From Bacillota bacterium (lineage in GTDB: Bacteria; Bacillota; Clostridia; Acetivibrionales; DSM-2933), in assembly GCA_023430975.1 (NCBI GenBank), contig JAEYYB010000021.1:1-61661 (forward strand): 61,661 nt of DNA. The letters are read 5' to 3'. The position numbers and the translations under genes were made by a program. Each line of letters starts with the position of its first letter. Positions within the stretch are counted from its first letter, which is position 1. The notes under the pieces are model-generated. The model was not told the origin of the DNA and made no database searches. It saw nothing but the letters and a program-made list of their open reading frames with translations. Positions 53,975-61,661 of this stretch are shown here, one piece after another.

Positions 53975-55357
53975 ATGGAAAATAAAATTGAAAAAGATTT
54001 GACTGTTGGAAATGTTCCAAGGACGCTGATAAAATTTGCGATGCCTATTTTTGTAGGAAATTTGCTATACTCCGGTTATAGTATTATTAATACAATATGG
54101 GTTGGTAATCTACTTGGGACGGAATCGTTAGGTGCAGTAGCTATAAGCTTTCCGTTGATTCTTATACTAATAGGTATCATATCGGGTGCTACAATGGCAA
54201 CATCCATACTGATCTCCAGATTTTTTGGTGCTAAGGATTATGAAAGTGCAAACAAGGTAATTAGAAATTCATATACAATTACCATAATAGGTACTATTGT
54301 ATTGACACTGTTAGGTGTTTTGGGTTCAGATTTAATACTTAAGGCTATGGGGACACCTGATGAAATTTTCGGTTCTGCGTCTTCCTATTTAAAAATAGTA
54401 ATGCTCGGAACAGGATTAATGTATTTCTATTACCTGCTGACTTCGATATTAAGGGGAATAGGAGATACACTAACAGCCCTTATTTTTCTTATAATATCAA
54501 CTGCAATAAATGCCATATTGGATCCGATTTTTCTTTTAGGACTTGGCCCTATTCCAAAAATGGGGTTAAACGGTGCAGCGTATGCTTCGCTTATTGCACA
54601 ATTTATTTCACTGGTACTGGGGTTCTTGTACATAAGAAGGAAAAAATCCAATTTACAGTTAATGCCCAAAAAATGGGAATTTGATAAGGTGTTGTCTGTC
54701 ACTATTCTAAAAATAGGTATTCCATCTATTGTGCAGCAGCTTTTAGTTCAGATAGGTGCAGTTTTCGTAACTTCCATGGTTAATTTTTATGGGGGTGCTG
54801 CTGTGGCTGCATTTGGTGCTGCAAGCAGGATCGATACCTTAGTATCCATGCCGGCTGTTGCTATGTCTATGGCTATAGCTTCACTTACCGGACAAAACTT
54901 GGGGGCTAATAAATCTGAAAACATCAAGGAAGTATTAAAATGGGGACTTATTATGACTTCAATAGTCACATTTATAATATCTATAATATCTATAGCAATT
55001 CCAAAAGAGATACTATATATCTTTGTTAAGGATAAGGAAGTAATTAATTTTGGTATTGATTACTTAAGAATAGTGGGTATCGGTTATGTAATTTTTTCTT
55101 CTGTAATTGTAGTAAACGGAGTAATAAACGGATCTGGTAAAACAATGTCCACCTTGAAAATAACTGTGTTTGCTTTGTGGATTATAAGAGTTCCATTAGC
55201 TTTCATACTGACTAGAACTTCGCTGGGAGTTAAAGGTATTTGGGTTGCTATTCTCATTAGTTTTGTGTGTAACCTTGCTGCCAGTGTGTATTACTATTTT
55301 TCGGGTAAATGGAAAATTGCACAACAAATTAAGCCTCAAATTGCAGATGTTTCATAA
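53975..55357 (+). CDS. MATE-family efflux transporter
   Basis: This 460-residue protein has about twelve membrane segments and the family pattern MPIFVGNLLYSGYSIINTIW at the start, SRFFGAKDYESANKV and GASMATS-like segments, and a repeat in the second half (GIPSIVQQLLVQIGAVFVTS). MATE pumps export cationic drugs and secondary metabolites using Na+ or H+. AGGGGAGGG precedes the ATG. Lying between the regulators and the type II thioesterase of the cluster, it is the best candidate exporter or self-resistance pump for the product, though MATE genes are also common elsewhere. Hairpin elements flank it on both sides. Confidence 0.92.
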   Translation: MENKIEKDLTVGNVPRTLIKFAMPIFVGNLLYSGYSIINTIWVGNLLGTESLGAVAISFPLILILIGIISGATMATSILISRFFGAKDYESANKVIRNSYTITIIGTIVLTLLGVLGSDLILKAMGTPDEIFGSASSYLKIVMLGTGLMYFYYLLTSILRGIGDTLTALIFLIISTAINAILDPIFLLGLGPIPKMGLNGAAYASLIAQFISLVLGFLYIRRKKSNLQLMPKKWEFDKVLSVTILKIGIPSIVQQLLVQIGAVFVTSMVNFYGGAAVAAFGAASRIDTLVSMPAVAMSMAIASLTGQNLGANKSENIKEVLKWGLIMTSIVTFIISIISIAIPKEILYIFVKDKEVINFGIDYLRIVGIGYVIFSSVIVVNGVINGSGKTMSTLKITVFALWIIRVPLAFILTRTSLGVKGIWVAILISFVCNLAASVYYYFSGKWKIAQQIKPQIADVS

Positions 55358-55366
55358 GATAATTAT

Positions 55367-55463
55367 ATTAAAAGTGTTAATAATCTTACATTTGGCGGAG
55401 CAAATAACGAACGGTTCAACGGGATTTGCTTAAGACAAATGTAATAGATTTATCATTTTTAAT
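55367..55463 (-). repeat. Hairpin element copy 7 (subfamily A, inverted)
   Basis: It begins 10 bp after the MATE stop codon. It matches copy 2 in the TTAAG variant of the inner arm, but one terminal base differs (CATTTTTAAT). It may serve as the MATE terminator. Confidence 0.85.
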
Positions 55464-55522
55464 ATAGATATCAAAGGCTTATATTTTAGATAATAAAGAC
55501 TTATATTATGGAGGGATTGTTT

Positions 55523-56224
55523 TTGAATAAAACCAAGGTGTTTTTTCTTCCATATGCTGGCGGTTCGTCATCTGTCTATCTGAGTTGGAAGAGATATTTA
55601 AGCAGCAATATAGAACTTGTAGCTATAGAACTTGCGGGAAGAGGGCGGCGTATGAAAGAGCCGCTCTACAGCGATGTAAATGAAGCAGTGGAAGATATAT
55701 ATAGCAAGATTTCACAGGATATTGAAACATCTCGATATGCTTTATTCGGGCATAGTATGGGAACGGTTTTAGCCTATGAGTTAACTCGAAAAATAAAAGA
55801 AAATAATGGCAGTTTGCCATGTCATATTTTCTTTTCCGGCCGTTGTCCTCCATATGTTAAAAGCGGCAATGAAGATTTATATTTGCTTCCGGACGATGAG
55901 TTTATTAGGAAAGTGTTTGAATATGGTGGAATGAGTAAGGAAACTGCAAGTAATGAAGATATAATGAAGGTTTTCCTGCCTGTATTAAGGTCGGATTATA
56001 AGATGATAGAGCTATATGAACATGAAGGCCCAATACATGTGCATAATTGCAACATAACAATACTTCGAGGAATGCATGATCCATATGCCAAATATGACAA
56101 GATGATCAAGTGGAAGGAATGTGCAGGTAATGACTTTAATATGTATGAATTTGATGATGCACATTTTTTTATACATAAATATAAAGAAGATATATGTAAA
56201 CTTATAAATTTTACATTGGGATAA
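55523..56224 (+). CDS. Type II thioesterase
   Basis: I start at the TTG at 55523 because GGAGGGA lies 7 bp upstream; that site is inside the longer frame that starts with the ATG at 55508. The roughly 233-residue alpha/beta hydrolase has FFLPYAGGSSSVY at the start, the nucleophile in GHSMG (Ser78), and the catalytic histidine in FDDAHFFI (His214). Type II thioesterases remove misprimed acyl groups from NRPS and PKS carriers. It is likely part of the upstream cluster and might also release the product, since no thioesterase is fused to the line. A terminator follows. Confidence 0.92.
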   Translation: MNKTKVFFLPYAGGSSSVYLSWKRYLSSNIELVAIELAGRGRRMKEPLYSDVNEAVEDIYSKISQDIETSRYALFGHSMGTVLAYELTRKIKENNGSLPCHIFFSGRCPPYVKSGNEDLYLLPDDEFIRKVFEYGGMSKETASNEDIMKVFLPVLRSDYKMIELYEHEGPIHVHNCNITILRGMHDPYAKYDKMIKWKECAGNDFNMYEFDDAHFFIHKYKEDICKLINFTLG

Positions 56225-56242
56225 ATTTATAGCATATAAAAA

Positions 56243-56275
56243 AATGAGCCTCGGTAACGGGGCTTATTTCTTTAT
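56243..56275 (+). terminator. Terminator after the thioesterase gene
   Basis: AATGAGCCTCG pairs with CGGGGCTTATT around a GTAA loop and is followed by a T-rich stretch. It marks a likely right border of the biosynthetic region. Confidence 0.8.
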
Positions 56276-56406
56276 CATTACAAGATTTCCATGCCTAGGT
56301 TCTTAATAATCCATTTGATTTTATGGAAAAGAATGATAGAATTGTAATGTCTGCTTCATAAGATGAGTATATAGATAGCTATTCTATTCTGAATAGGAGG
56401 AATAAA

Positions 56407-57069
56407 ATGAAAAAAGTTTTAATTACATTATTCATATTTATAATGTTTTCGGTAACTTCTTATGCTGGAGATATGCCTGAAAGCCTTATGAGTGATGAAA
56501 ACGTAAAGCTTTTTACGGCAACAGTATTAGATGTTAAGAAAGATTATGTTGAATTAAAAGTTGCTCAAAAAATAATGGGTGAAATATCTGAAAATGATAT
56601 ATTGAGTGTACCGTATTTTGAGTATAGTGGAAGGGATGGGAAAAAGCCTGTCAAAGATGATCGTTGTGTAATTACGCTTAAAGATAATAAGTCTTACTAT
56701 AGTTTTAAAGCGACATCAACAGATCCTAAGACATTAAAGCTCATAAGCCACCTGACAAATAAAAGCATGAATATGTTAGGCGAAAGCCAGGATGAACGAT
56801 TCTTAAAATATATAAATAACGGAGAATATGAAAGGGCAGAACAAAAAAGGATAGCTAAAAAGGCTGAAGAGGATAAACAAATACAAGAAAGCAAAAGATC
56901 AACAGATCCTACTGAAGAAGTTCAAAAAACCGCGGCCCCTGATAAAGTAGTTGAAAAAGTGGAAAGCGGCAAAAATGATAATAGCTGGCTTATATACCTT
57001 GTGGCAGGAGCATTTCTTTTCTTAGGAGCAGTCTTTTATGTGATAATCAATAAAAAAAACAATCATTAA
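56407..57069 (+). CDS. Secreted protein with C-terminal membrane anchor
   Basis: This 220-residue protein has a signal peptide (MKKVLITLFIFIMFSVTSYA), a small beta-rich domain (about 25-120: FTATVLDVKKDYVELKVA, RCVITLKDNKSYYSF), a charged helical linker, and a membrane segment near 195-215 followed by INKKNNH. AGGAGG precedes the ATG. The TAA stop is followed without any frame change by a TPR-coding frame, so the two may once have been one protein: an outside domain, a membrane span and inside TPRs. The family is not recognised. Confidence 0.7.
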   Translation: MKKVLITLFIFIMFSVTSYAGDMPESLMSDENVKLFTATVLDVKKDYVELKVAQKIMGEISENDILSVPYFEYSGRDGKKPVKDDRCVITLKDNKSYYSFKATSTDPKTLKLISHLTNKSMNMLGESQDERFLKYINNGEYERAEQKRIAKKAEEDKQIQESKRSTDPTEEVQKTAAPDKVVEKVESGKNDNSWLIYLVAGAFLFLGAVFYVIINKKNNH

Positions 57070-58668
57070 AATAGACGAAAGGTTAGATATTATAACAAAG
57101 CTCTTGCTCTATGTAACCTTGGAAAGTACAATGATATCATAAAAGAGTGTGATATTGTTATTAAGCTTAGTCCCAAATATGCTGATGCTTATGTTATAAA
57201 AGCAGCTGCACTAATTGATATTGGTAAATATCAAGAAGGAATTGCTGAATGTGATAAGGCCCTCAAAATTAAACCTAATGATGCATATACCCATGTCAAT
57301 AAAGGGTTTGCACTAAGCAGCATTAAAAAGTACCAGGAATCCATAAAGGAATTGGATAAAGGTATAAAGCTTGCAAAGAATAATAAAGACATTCTGTATA
57401 TGGCATACATGCACAAAGGAAATTCTTTGTTTTACATTGGAAAAAAACTAGAGGGTATTGCTTTAGTGGATGAGGCTATTAAAATAAATCCAAAAGACTG
57501 GGGAGCCTACCTTACTAAAGGTGCATTGCTTATGGAGTCAAGTAAATATGAAGAAGCTAAAGCCCTGTTTGAAAAGGTTATAGAAATAGATCCCGCGAAT
57601 GCTATGGCATATGCTGATAAAGCAGCTACATTGGTGGATTTGGGGAATTATGAAGAGTGTATTGAAAATTGTAACAAAGCCTATAGTTTAAATAAAGAAA
57701 AACTCAACAGCATAAACTCAATAATTTACATAAACAAAGCTGCTGCATATGTAGGTCTTGAACAATATGATAAAGCCAACGAAGCGGCTGATAGAGCTAT
57801 CAAGGCAGATCCTAGCGAGCCAATGGCTTATGTAAATAAGGCTGCATCTTTGCTTGGAACAGATGAGTTTGACGAATCTTTGGAGTTGATTAATCAAGCT
57901 TTGGAGCTATCCCCAGATTCAGGAATGATATATGCAAATAGAGGTACTATACTTGTGAATAAGAAGAAATACAAGGATGCACTTGAGGATTGTGATAAGG
58001 CAATTGAGCTTGAACCAGACAATACTGAAACTGTTGCTATGGCATATGCGAATAAAGGCTATGCCTATATCAATATGGAGGAAATTAAAAAGGCTCTTGA
58101 ATTCTCGAATAAAGTAATGAAATTGAATCCTAAAAATAAGAGAACACTTGTAACTGCTTATATAAATAAGAGTATCATTTTTAGATATGAAGGTGAGTAT
58201 AGTGAAGCATTGGAATTGGCTGAAAAGGCAATAGAGATAAGTCCTAAAACAGGAAATTGTTATGCAAACAAAGGTTTGGCACTTATCGGCCTGAATAAAA
58301 ACCAGGATGCTTTAAATGCAGCTGAGAAAGTAATAGAGATAAACCCGGACAATTATTTAGGGCATTATGTTAAAGGTTTGGCTCTCGAAAACGCCGGCGA
58401 GCTTGAAGAAGCTTTGGAATCATTGAACAAGTCATTGATGTTAGATCCAGATTTCAGTGAGGCAAAGACAAGTAAAGAAGCGGTTTTAGGTAAAATTGCA
58501 ATGAAAAAGTTTTTATCCATATTAGGTATAATAGTAATTATAGGTTTAATTTCTGCAGTCGTAATTATTCTAATAATTAAGAGAAAAAGAAGAAATAATT
58601 CAAATAATTATCCAAATAATTATCCAAATAATTATCCCAATGATTTCTACAATGGCATGGGTCAATAA
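57070..58668 (+). CDS. TPR-repeat membrane protein, start unclear or 5'-truncated
   Basis: The frame is open from 57070, directly after the stop codon of the previous gene and in the same frame. Its first TPR units (YYNKALALCNLGKYND, ADAYVIKAAALIDIGKYQEG) contain no ATG, GTG or TTG before the TTG at 57352, which has only a poor binding site. From there about 438 residues hold roughly ten TPRs (AYLTKGALLMESSKYEEAK, AMAYANKGYAYINMEEIKK), a membrane segment near the end (ILGIIVIIGLISAVVIILII) and a tail of NNYP repeats. If translated from 57352 it starts inside a repeat. It may be the detached half of a fusion, a gene that lost its start, or a case of stop-codon readthrough. Confidence 0.6.
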   Translation, partial: NRRKVRYYNKALALCNLGKYNDIIKECDIVIKLSPKYADAYVIKAAALIDIGKYQEGIAECDKALKIKPNDAYTHVNKGFALSSIKKYQESIKELDKGIKLAKNNKDILYMAYMHKGNSLFYIGKKLEGIALVDEAIKINPKDWGAYLTKGALLMESSKYEEAKALFEKVIEIDPANAMAYADKAATLVDLGNYEECIENCNKAYSLNKEKLNSINSIIYINKAAAYVGLEQYDKANEAADRAIKADPSEPMAYVNKAASLLGTDEFDESLELINQALELSPDSGMIYANRGTILVNKKKYKDALEDCDKAIELEPDNTETVAMAYANKGYAYINMEEIKKALEFSNKVMKLNPKNKRTLVTAYINKSIIFRYEGEYSEALELAEKAIEISPKTGNCYANKGLALIGLNKNQDALNAAEKVIEINPDNYLGHYVKGLALENAGELEEALESLNKSLMLDPDFSEAKTSKEAVLGKIAMKKFLSILGIIVIIGLISAVVIILIIKRKRRNNSNNYPNNYPNNYPNDFYNGMGQ

Positions 58669-58713
58669 TAAGTTTTTTAAATTTTATATATGTGGCAGGG
58701 AATGGTGAAATTT

Positions 58714-59511
58714 ATGATTAAATTGAAAAAAAATGAAATGCACAAAATCACTTTTTTGTTTGAAGAAATTAAAGAAACTATGATTTGGTCATGCTTGCAG
58801 GGACATATGGGCAATGCCTGGGCCGATAGCGTTGAAAGTCCTAAATGTGCACAGGTATTAACCGGAGATTTTTGCGTTTATGCAGGAGAAAGTCACATTC
58901 ACGAAGCACTTTTACTGGTTAAAAACATACCAGCTTTTCATAAAACACCATTTATACTCATGGTACCTGAAAATGAGTCATGGGGAGCATTGATAGAAAA
59001 AGAGTATGAGGGTAAATATGAAAAGTACTTTAGATATGCATTTAAAAAGGAAAAGGACATATTTGACATAGCAAAGCTTAAGATGTTTGTTGATAAACTT
59101 CCTAGCGAATATGAATTGGTACCCATAGATGAACGTTTATATGGCTTGGCAAGTCAAGAAAAGTGGTCTTCAGATTTATGCTCGCAATTTTCTTCATATG
59201 ATGATTATAAGAAGCGGGGGATTGGTTATGCCATTTTACATTTGGGCAAGCTGGTTTGCGGTGCATCATCCTATACAGTTTATGATGAAGGAATTGAAAT
59301 TGAAATAGATACAAAAGAGGAGTATCGCCATAAAGGGCTGGCAACAATCTGTGCTGCCAAATTAATCTTAGAGTGCATTGATAGAGGACTTTATCCAAGC
59401 TGGGATGCAGCAAATAAGGAGTCTTTAGCCTTGGCTGAAAAGTTAGGCTACCATTTTGATAGAGAATATATTACATATGAGATAGATTGTACAAAGCTGG
59501 AAAGAGCTTGA
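58714..59511 (+). CDS. GNAT acetyltransferase (family including ZmaR-like annotations)
   Basis: I start at the ATG at 58714 on the basis of GGTGA upstream; ATGs at 58690 and 58702 are alternatives. The roughly 265-residue protein has an N-terminal half of unknown fold (IWSCLQGHMGNAWAD) and a C-terminal GNAT domain: GIEIEIDTKEEYRHKGLATI for acetyl-CoA binding, then CAAKLILECIDRGLYPSWDA and LAEKLGYHFDREY. Close family members are, as I recall, sometimes annotated as zwittermicin A resistance (ZmaR-like) acetyltransferases; I cannot verify this. It could modify the cluster product or be unrelated. Confidence 0.75.
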   Translation: MIKLKKNEMHKITFLFEEIKETMIWSCLQGHMGNAWADSVESPKCAQVLTGDFCVYAGESHIHEALLLVKNIPAFHKTPFILMVPENESWGALIEKEYEGKYEKYFRYAFKKEKDIFDIAKLKMFVDKLPSEYELVPIDERLYGLASQEKWSSDLCSQFSSYDDYKKRGIGYAILHLGKLVCGASSYTVYDEGIEIEIDTKEEYRHKGLATICAAKLILECIDRGLYPSWDAANKESLALAEKLGYHFDREYITYEIDCTKLERA

Positions 59512-59527
59512 TATGGGGAGGTGTTTT

Positions 59528-60007
59528 ATGAAGAGAATAGCGATTGCATTTGCTGCCTTAATTGTGATGACAGTTGCCATATTTGCAATTATAAGAGTCT
59601 ATAATGAAAACAAAAGTATTAACTTTGATGAAATGGAAATGAGAAAAATTGCTTGGAACAGCCTGTCAGAAGGTGAAAAGAAAAGTGTTGTAAAAGATGA
59701 CGCCGATCGTAGTGCTATTATTGATGGTAAAAAAGAGGTCAACATAAATGAAAATGACGTATGGAAGTATGCAGAGGTTGGATTGGCAAGATATAAGGAT
59801 ATTACTTCATTGAATACTGTAAAAGTAGTGTATTACGGTGAAAAACCTGAATTGGATATTATAACAAAAATAAAAAGGTGGTACTTACAAAACCATAAAG
59901 TAATTAGAGTAAGTTTCAAGACAACTATTGATGGCCTTTTAGGTCCGATTACCTTATATATTGATCCTGATAATAAAGAAATAATCGGGGGAGATTTAAG
60001 GCTTTAA
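59528..60007 (+). CDS. Small membrane-anchored protein of unknown function
   Basis: The start at 59528 follows GGGGAGG closely; the frame runs back to 59513. The roughly 159-residue protein has an N-terminal hydrophobic anchor (IAIAFAALIVMTVAIFAII) and a short soluble domain facing outside that ends in a conserved-looking strand pair (GLLGPITLYIDPDNKEIIGG). It lies 16 bp after the acetyltransferase, so probably in the same transcript. The family is not recognised. Confidence 0.6.
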   Translation: MKRIAIAFAALIVMTVAIFAIIRVYNENKSINFDEMEMRKIAWNSLSEGEKKSVVKDDADRSAIIDGKKEVNINENDVWKYAEVGLARYKDITSLNTVKVVYYGEKPELDIITKIKRWYLQNHKVIRVSFKTTIDGLLGPITLYIDPDNKEIIGGDLRL

Positions 60008-60056
60008 TTTGAACCTTTAAGCATATCAATAGAATAAATTTTTGGAGAGTATATAT

Positions 60057-60776
60057 ATGAGTAACTGGGTTTATGATGAATACAAGCATTGCGGGGTTGA
60101 TTATTCAAGTGAAGAACTTGTCAAAAAGTATGATACCCAGCATCAGACATTTAGGGACTATGAGAAGGAATTTAATAGCATGATTGAGTTCCTTTCATTG
60201 AAAAATACCCATGAACTAGAGGTTATTGACCTAGGATGCGGTACAGGAGCAACTTCGGTTTATGCAACACAACAATTCAAAAAAGTATATGGTGTGGATA
60301 TTTCTGATGTGATGATAGGTCAGGCAAAGAAAAAATTATCCGATATGGATAGCAGCAATATTGAGTTTATTAATGCCGGGTTTCTAAGTTATGAACATAA
60401 AAATGAACCAGTGGATTTGTTGATAACCAAGGCGGCATTTCACCATTTGCCTGATTTCTGGAAGCAGATTGCATTGCTTAAAATGAATAAAATGATTAGA
60501 ACAGGCGGCATATTGTATATCCATGATGTTGTCTTTCATTTTGGTGCTGCTGATTATGAAGAAAAAATTGATAATTGGATTTCAATATTTGAGAAAAATG
60601 CAGGTGCAAAATTTAAAGAAGAAGTAGAAACACATATTAGAGATGAGTACAGTACCTTCAAATGGATTTTAGATGGTATGATAGAAAGAGCTGGATTTAG
60701 GATTGAAAATTGCCGGTCAGATGATGAATTTATTACCGAATATCATTGTGTAAAAGTTAAGAATATAGAAATATAG
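60057..60776 (+). CDS. Class I SAM-dependent methyltransferase
   Basis: I start at the ATG at 60057, with TTGGAGAG upstream; the frame begins at a TTG at 60042. The roughly 239-residue protein has motif I VIDLGCGTGATSVYA, then VYGVDISDVMIGQAKKKL, and KAAFHHLPDFWKQIALLKM, typical of class I (Methyltransf_11/25) small-molecule methyltransferases. The substrate is unknown. It could tailor the NRPS-PKS product, but it is 3.8 kb past the cluster's likely terminator. Confidence 0.85.
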   Translation: MSNWVYDEYKHCGVDYSSEELVKKYDTQHQTFRDYEKEFNSMIEFLSLKNTHELEVIDLGCGTGATSVYATQQFKKVYGVDISDVMIGQAKKKLSDMDSSNIEFINAGFLSYEHKNEPVDLLITKAAFHHLPDFWKQIALLKMNKMIRTGGILYIHDVVFHFGAADYEEKIDNWISIFEKNAGAKFKEEVETHIRDEYSTFKWILDGMIERAGFRIENCRSDDEFITEYHCVKVKNIEI

Positions 60777-60845
60777 ATATGTGTAATTAGACATTATACT
60801 AAAAAGGTTAAGATGGATTAGGATGATTTATAGGAGGTTAGATAT

Positions 60846-61301
60846 GTGAATATAAGGGATATTAAAGAAGGAGACGCTGGACAGATACTGGACTTGGTTA
60901 AAACATGCGGTCCATATGTTGCACCATATAATGTTTATGCTTATTGGATTTTAGAAAACTATTACTCGTCTACATGTAAAGTAGTAGAAGATTTAAATAG
61001 GATAATTGGATTTGTTAGCGGTATGCCAAGTGTTGATAAGGGGACGCTGTTTATTTGGCAAATATGCGTACATAACGATTATAGGGGGAAGGGCGTTGCG
61101 AATTTATTATTAGATTCATTGCTTAAAAAAGCCAAAGAGTATAAGTTTGAGAAGATAGAGTTATCAATATCAGAAAGCAATTATGCCAGTCAAAAGCTAT
61201 TTAGAAATTATTCAGAGAGAAATAACTTGGAAATAATTGAAATCAATAGGTGTGTATTTGGCGATATGACAGAAATAGTATATGAAATCAGTTTGTCTTA
61301 A
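60846..61301 (+). CDS. GNAT acetyltransferase resembling diaminobutyrate acetyltransferase (EctA)
   Basis: GTG start 8 bp after AGGAGG. The 151-residue protein has an N-terminus (IRDIKEGDAGQILDLVKTCG, YNVYAYWILENYYSSTC) and GNAT core (LFIWQICVHNDYRGKGVANL, SISESNYASQKLFRNY) that match the diaminobutyrate acetyltransferase pattern known from ectoine synthesis. No ectB or ectC is seen, so it may act on another diamine or amino acid. Confidence is high for GNAT and moderate for the EctA-like assignment. Confidence 0.8.
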   Translation: MNIRDIKEGDAGQILDLVKTCGPYVAPYNVYAYWILENYYSSTCKVVEDLNRIIGFVSGMPSVDKGTLFIWQICVHNDYRGKGVANLLLDSLLKKAKEYKFEKIELSISESNYASQKLFRNYSERNNLEIIEINRCVFGDMTEIVYEISLS

Positions 61302-61375
61302 GCTTGTAGTTAAGTGAAGGAGGGCTGACTCCATTTCGAGACAGCCAATACCTGCATTTTTGAAAGATCTCAAAG

Positions 61376-61545
61376 TTATTCACCTATAATCTTCACAAGA
61401 ACCCGCTTTTCACGCTTGCCATCATATTCTCCATAAAATATCTGTTCCCAGGTTCCAAAATCCAATTTTCCATTGGTAATTGCTGCAACAACCTCACGTC
61501 CCATGATCTGGCGTTTCAGATGAGCATCAGCGTTATGTTTTTTGC
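61376..61545 (-). pseudogene. C-terminal fragment of a YjbQ/UPF0047 family protein
   Basis: Read on the reverse strand, about 55 residues give HNADAHLKRQIMGREVVAAI, GKLDFGTWEQIFYGEYDG and KREKRVLVKIIGE with a stop at 61378-61376, the typical end of YjbQ-family proteins (thiamin-phosphate-synthase-like fold). Upstream of the Cys-Lys-Lys-His the match ends at about 61545 and a stop codon appears shortly after, exactly where the direct-repeat array begins. The gene was cut by an insertion or deletion there. Confidence 0.75.
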
Positions 61546-61551
61546 AAGAAC

Positions 61552-61616
61552 TTTTTGTACATTATTGCAAAATATTTTTGTACATTATTGCAAGTACAAA
61601 ATGTACATTATTGCAA
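61552..61616. mobile_element. Probable insertion-sequence end with three direct repeats
   Basis: Three copies of TGTACATTATTGCAA, the first two preceded by TTTT, start at 61556, 61579 and 61602 (period 23 bp). The array begins where the yjbQ homology stops. Multiple repeats at an end are typical of IS21-type elements, whose transposase binds them; the rest of the element would lie to the right, outside the window. Confidence 0.5.
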
Positions 61617-61661
61617 ATCACAATTTCAGGCTATAATTTTACATTTAAACATCACATGGAA

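Noticed and set aside
623..55463. The seven hairpin repeats considered as a CRISPR array or as integron attC sites.
   Set aside because: Copies are dispersed kilobases apart in both orientations, with no spacers and no integrase or cas gene.
1..61661. tRNA and rRNA genes.
   Set aside because: None was recognised on either strand while reading; a tRNAscan run would settle it.

Overview
The window looks like chromosomal DNA of a low-GC, endospore-forming member of the Clostridia. Evidence is the AT-rich sequence, strong AGGAGG ribosome binding sites with ATG/GTG/TTG starts, a T-box leader, a spore photoproduct lyase, SpoIIE-type and cyclic-di-GMP signalling proteins, and an anaerobe-style trans-AT polyketide/peptide cluster. 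A cellulolytic Ruminiclostridium-like genus would fit, but nothing here fixes the genus.

Left part (1-27.4 kb): ordinary and partly decaying chromosome. It holds a transposase tail and a frameshifted membrane gene at the left edge; a beta-CASP metallo-beta-lactamase RNase; a decayed beta-propeller gene; a Trp-type T-box with trpBA; a degenerate J-domain/TPR protein; several hypothetical proteins; a GGDEF/HD-GYP protein; a glyoxalase; an FAD oxidoreductase; a fused ABC transporter; a small alarmone synthetase; a GGDEF/EAL protein; a MASE3-SpoIIE phosphatase; SplB; and a TerB-like protein.

Centre (27.6-56.3 kb): a hybrid NRPS / trans-AT PKS cluster. The assembly line reads C-A(Gly-like)-PCP-half C / free AT / KS-DH-KR-ACP / KS-DH*-KR-ACP / KS-ACP-C-A(Ser)-PCP-E*. 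The second DH has a damaged active-site motif. The final epimerase-like domain lacks both catalytic residues, and no release thioesterase is fused. All synthase genes are on the + strand with tight spacing. They are followed by a NarL-type two-component system, a LiaF-like membrane protein, a DUF4097 lipoprotein, an orphan IS3 OrfA, a MATE exporter and a type II thioesterase. These could sense envelope damage, export the product and edit the line. The predicted scaffold is an (acyl-)glycyl chain extended by two or three ketide units and ended with serine.

Right part (56.4-61.7 kb): a secreted/anchored protein, a TPR protein that lies in the same frame right after the stop codon of its neighbour and has no start codon in its first repeats, a GNAT acetyltransferase, a small anchored protein, a methyltransferase, an EctA-like acetyltransferase, and a yjbQ fragment cut off by what looks like the end of an insertion sequence with three direct repeats.

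A family of about 100-bp hairpin elements (seven full copies in two subfamilies, plus three miniature derivatives) is scattered between genes through the whole window. One copy lies between the T-box and trpB, and two flank the MATE gene in the biosynthetic region.
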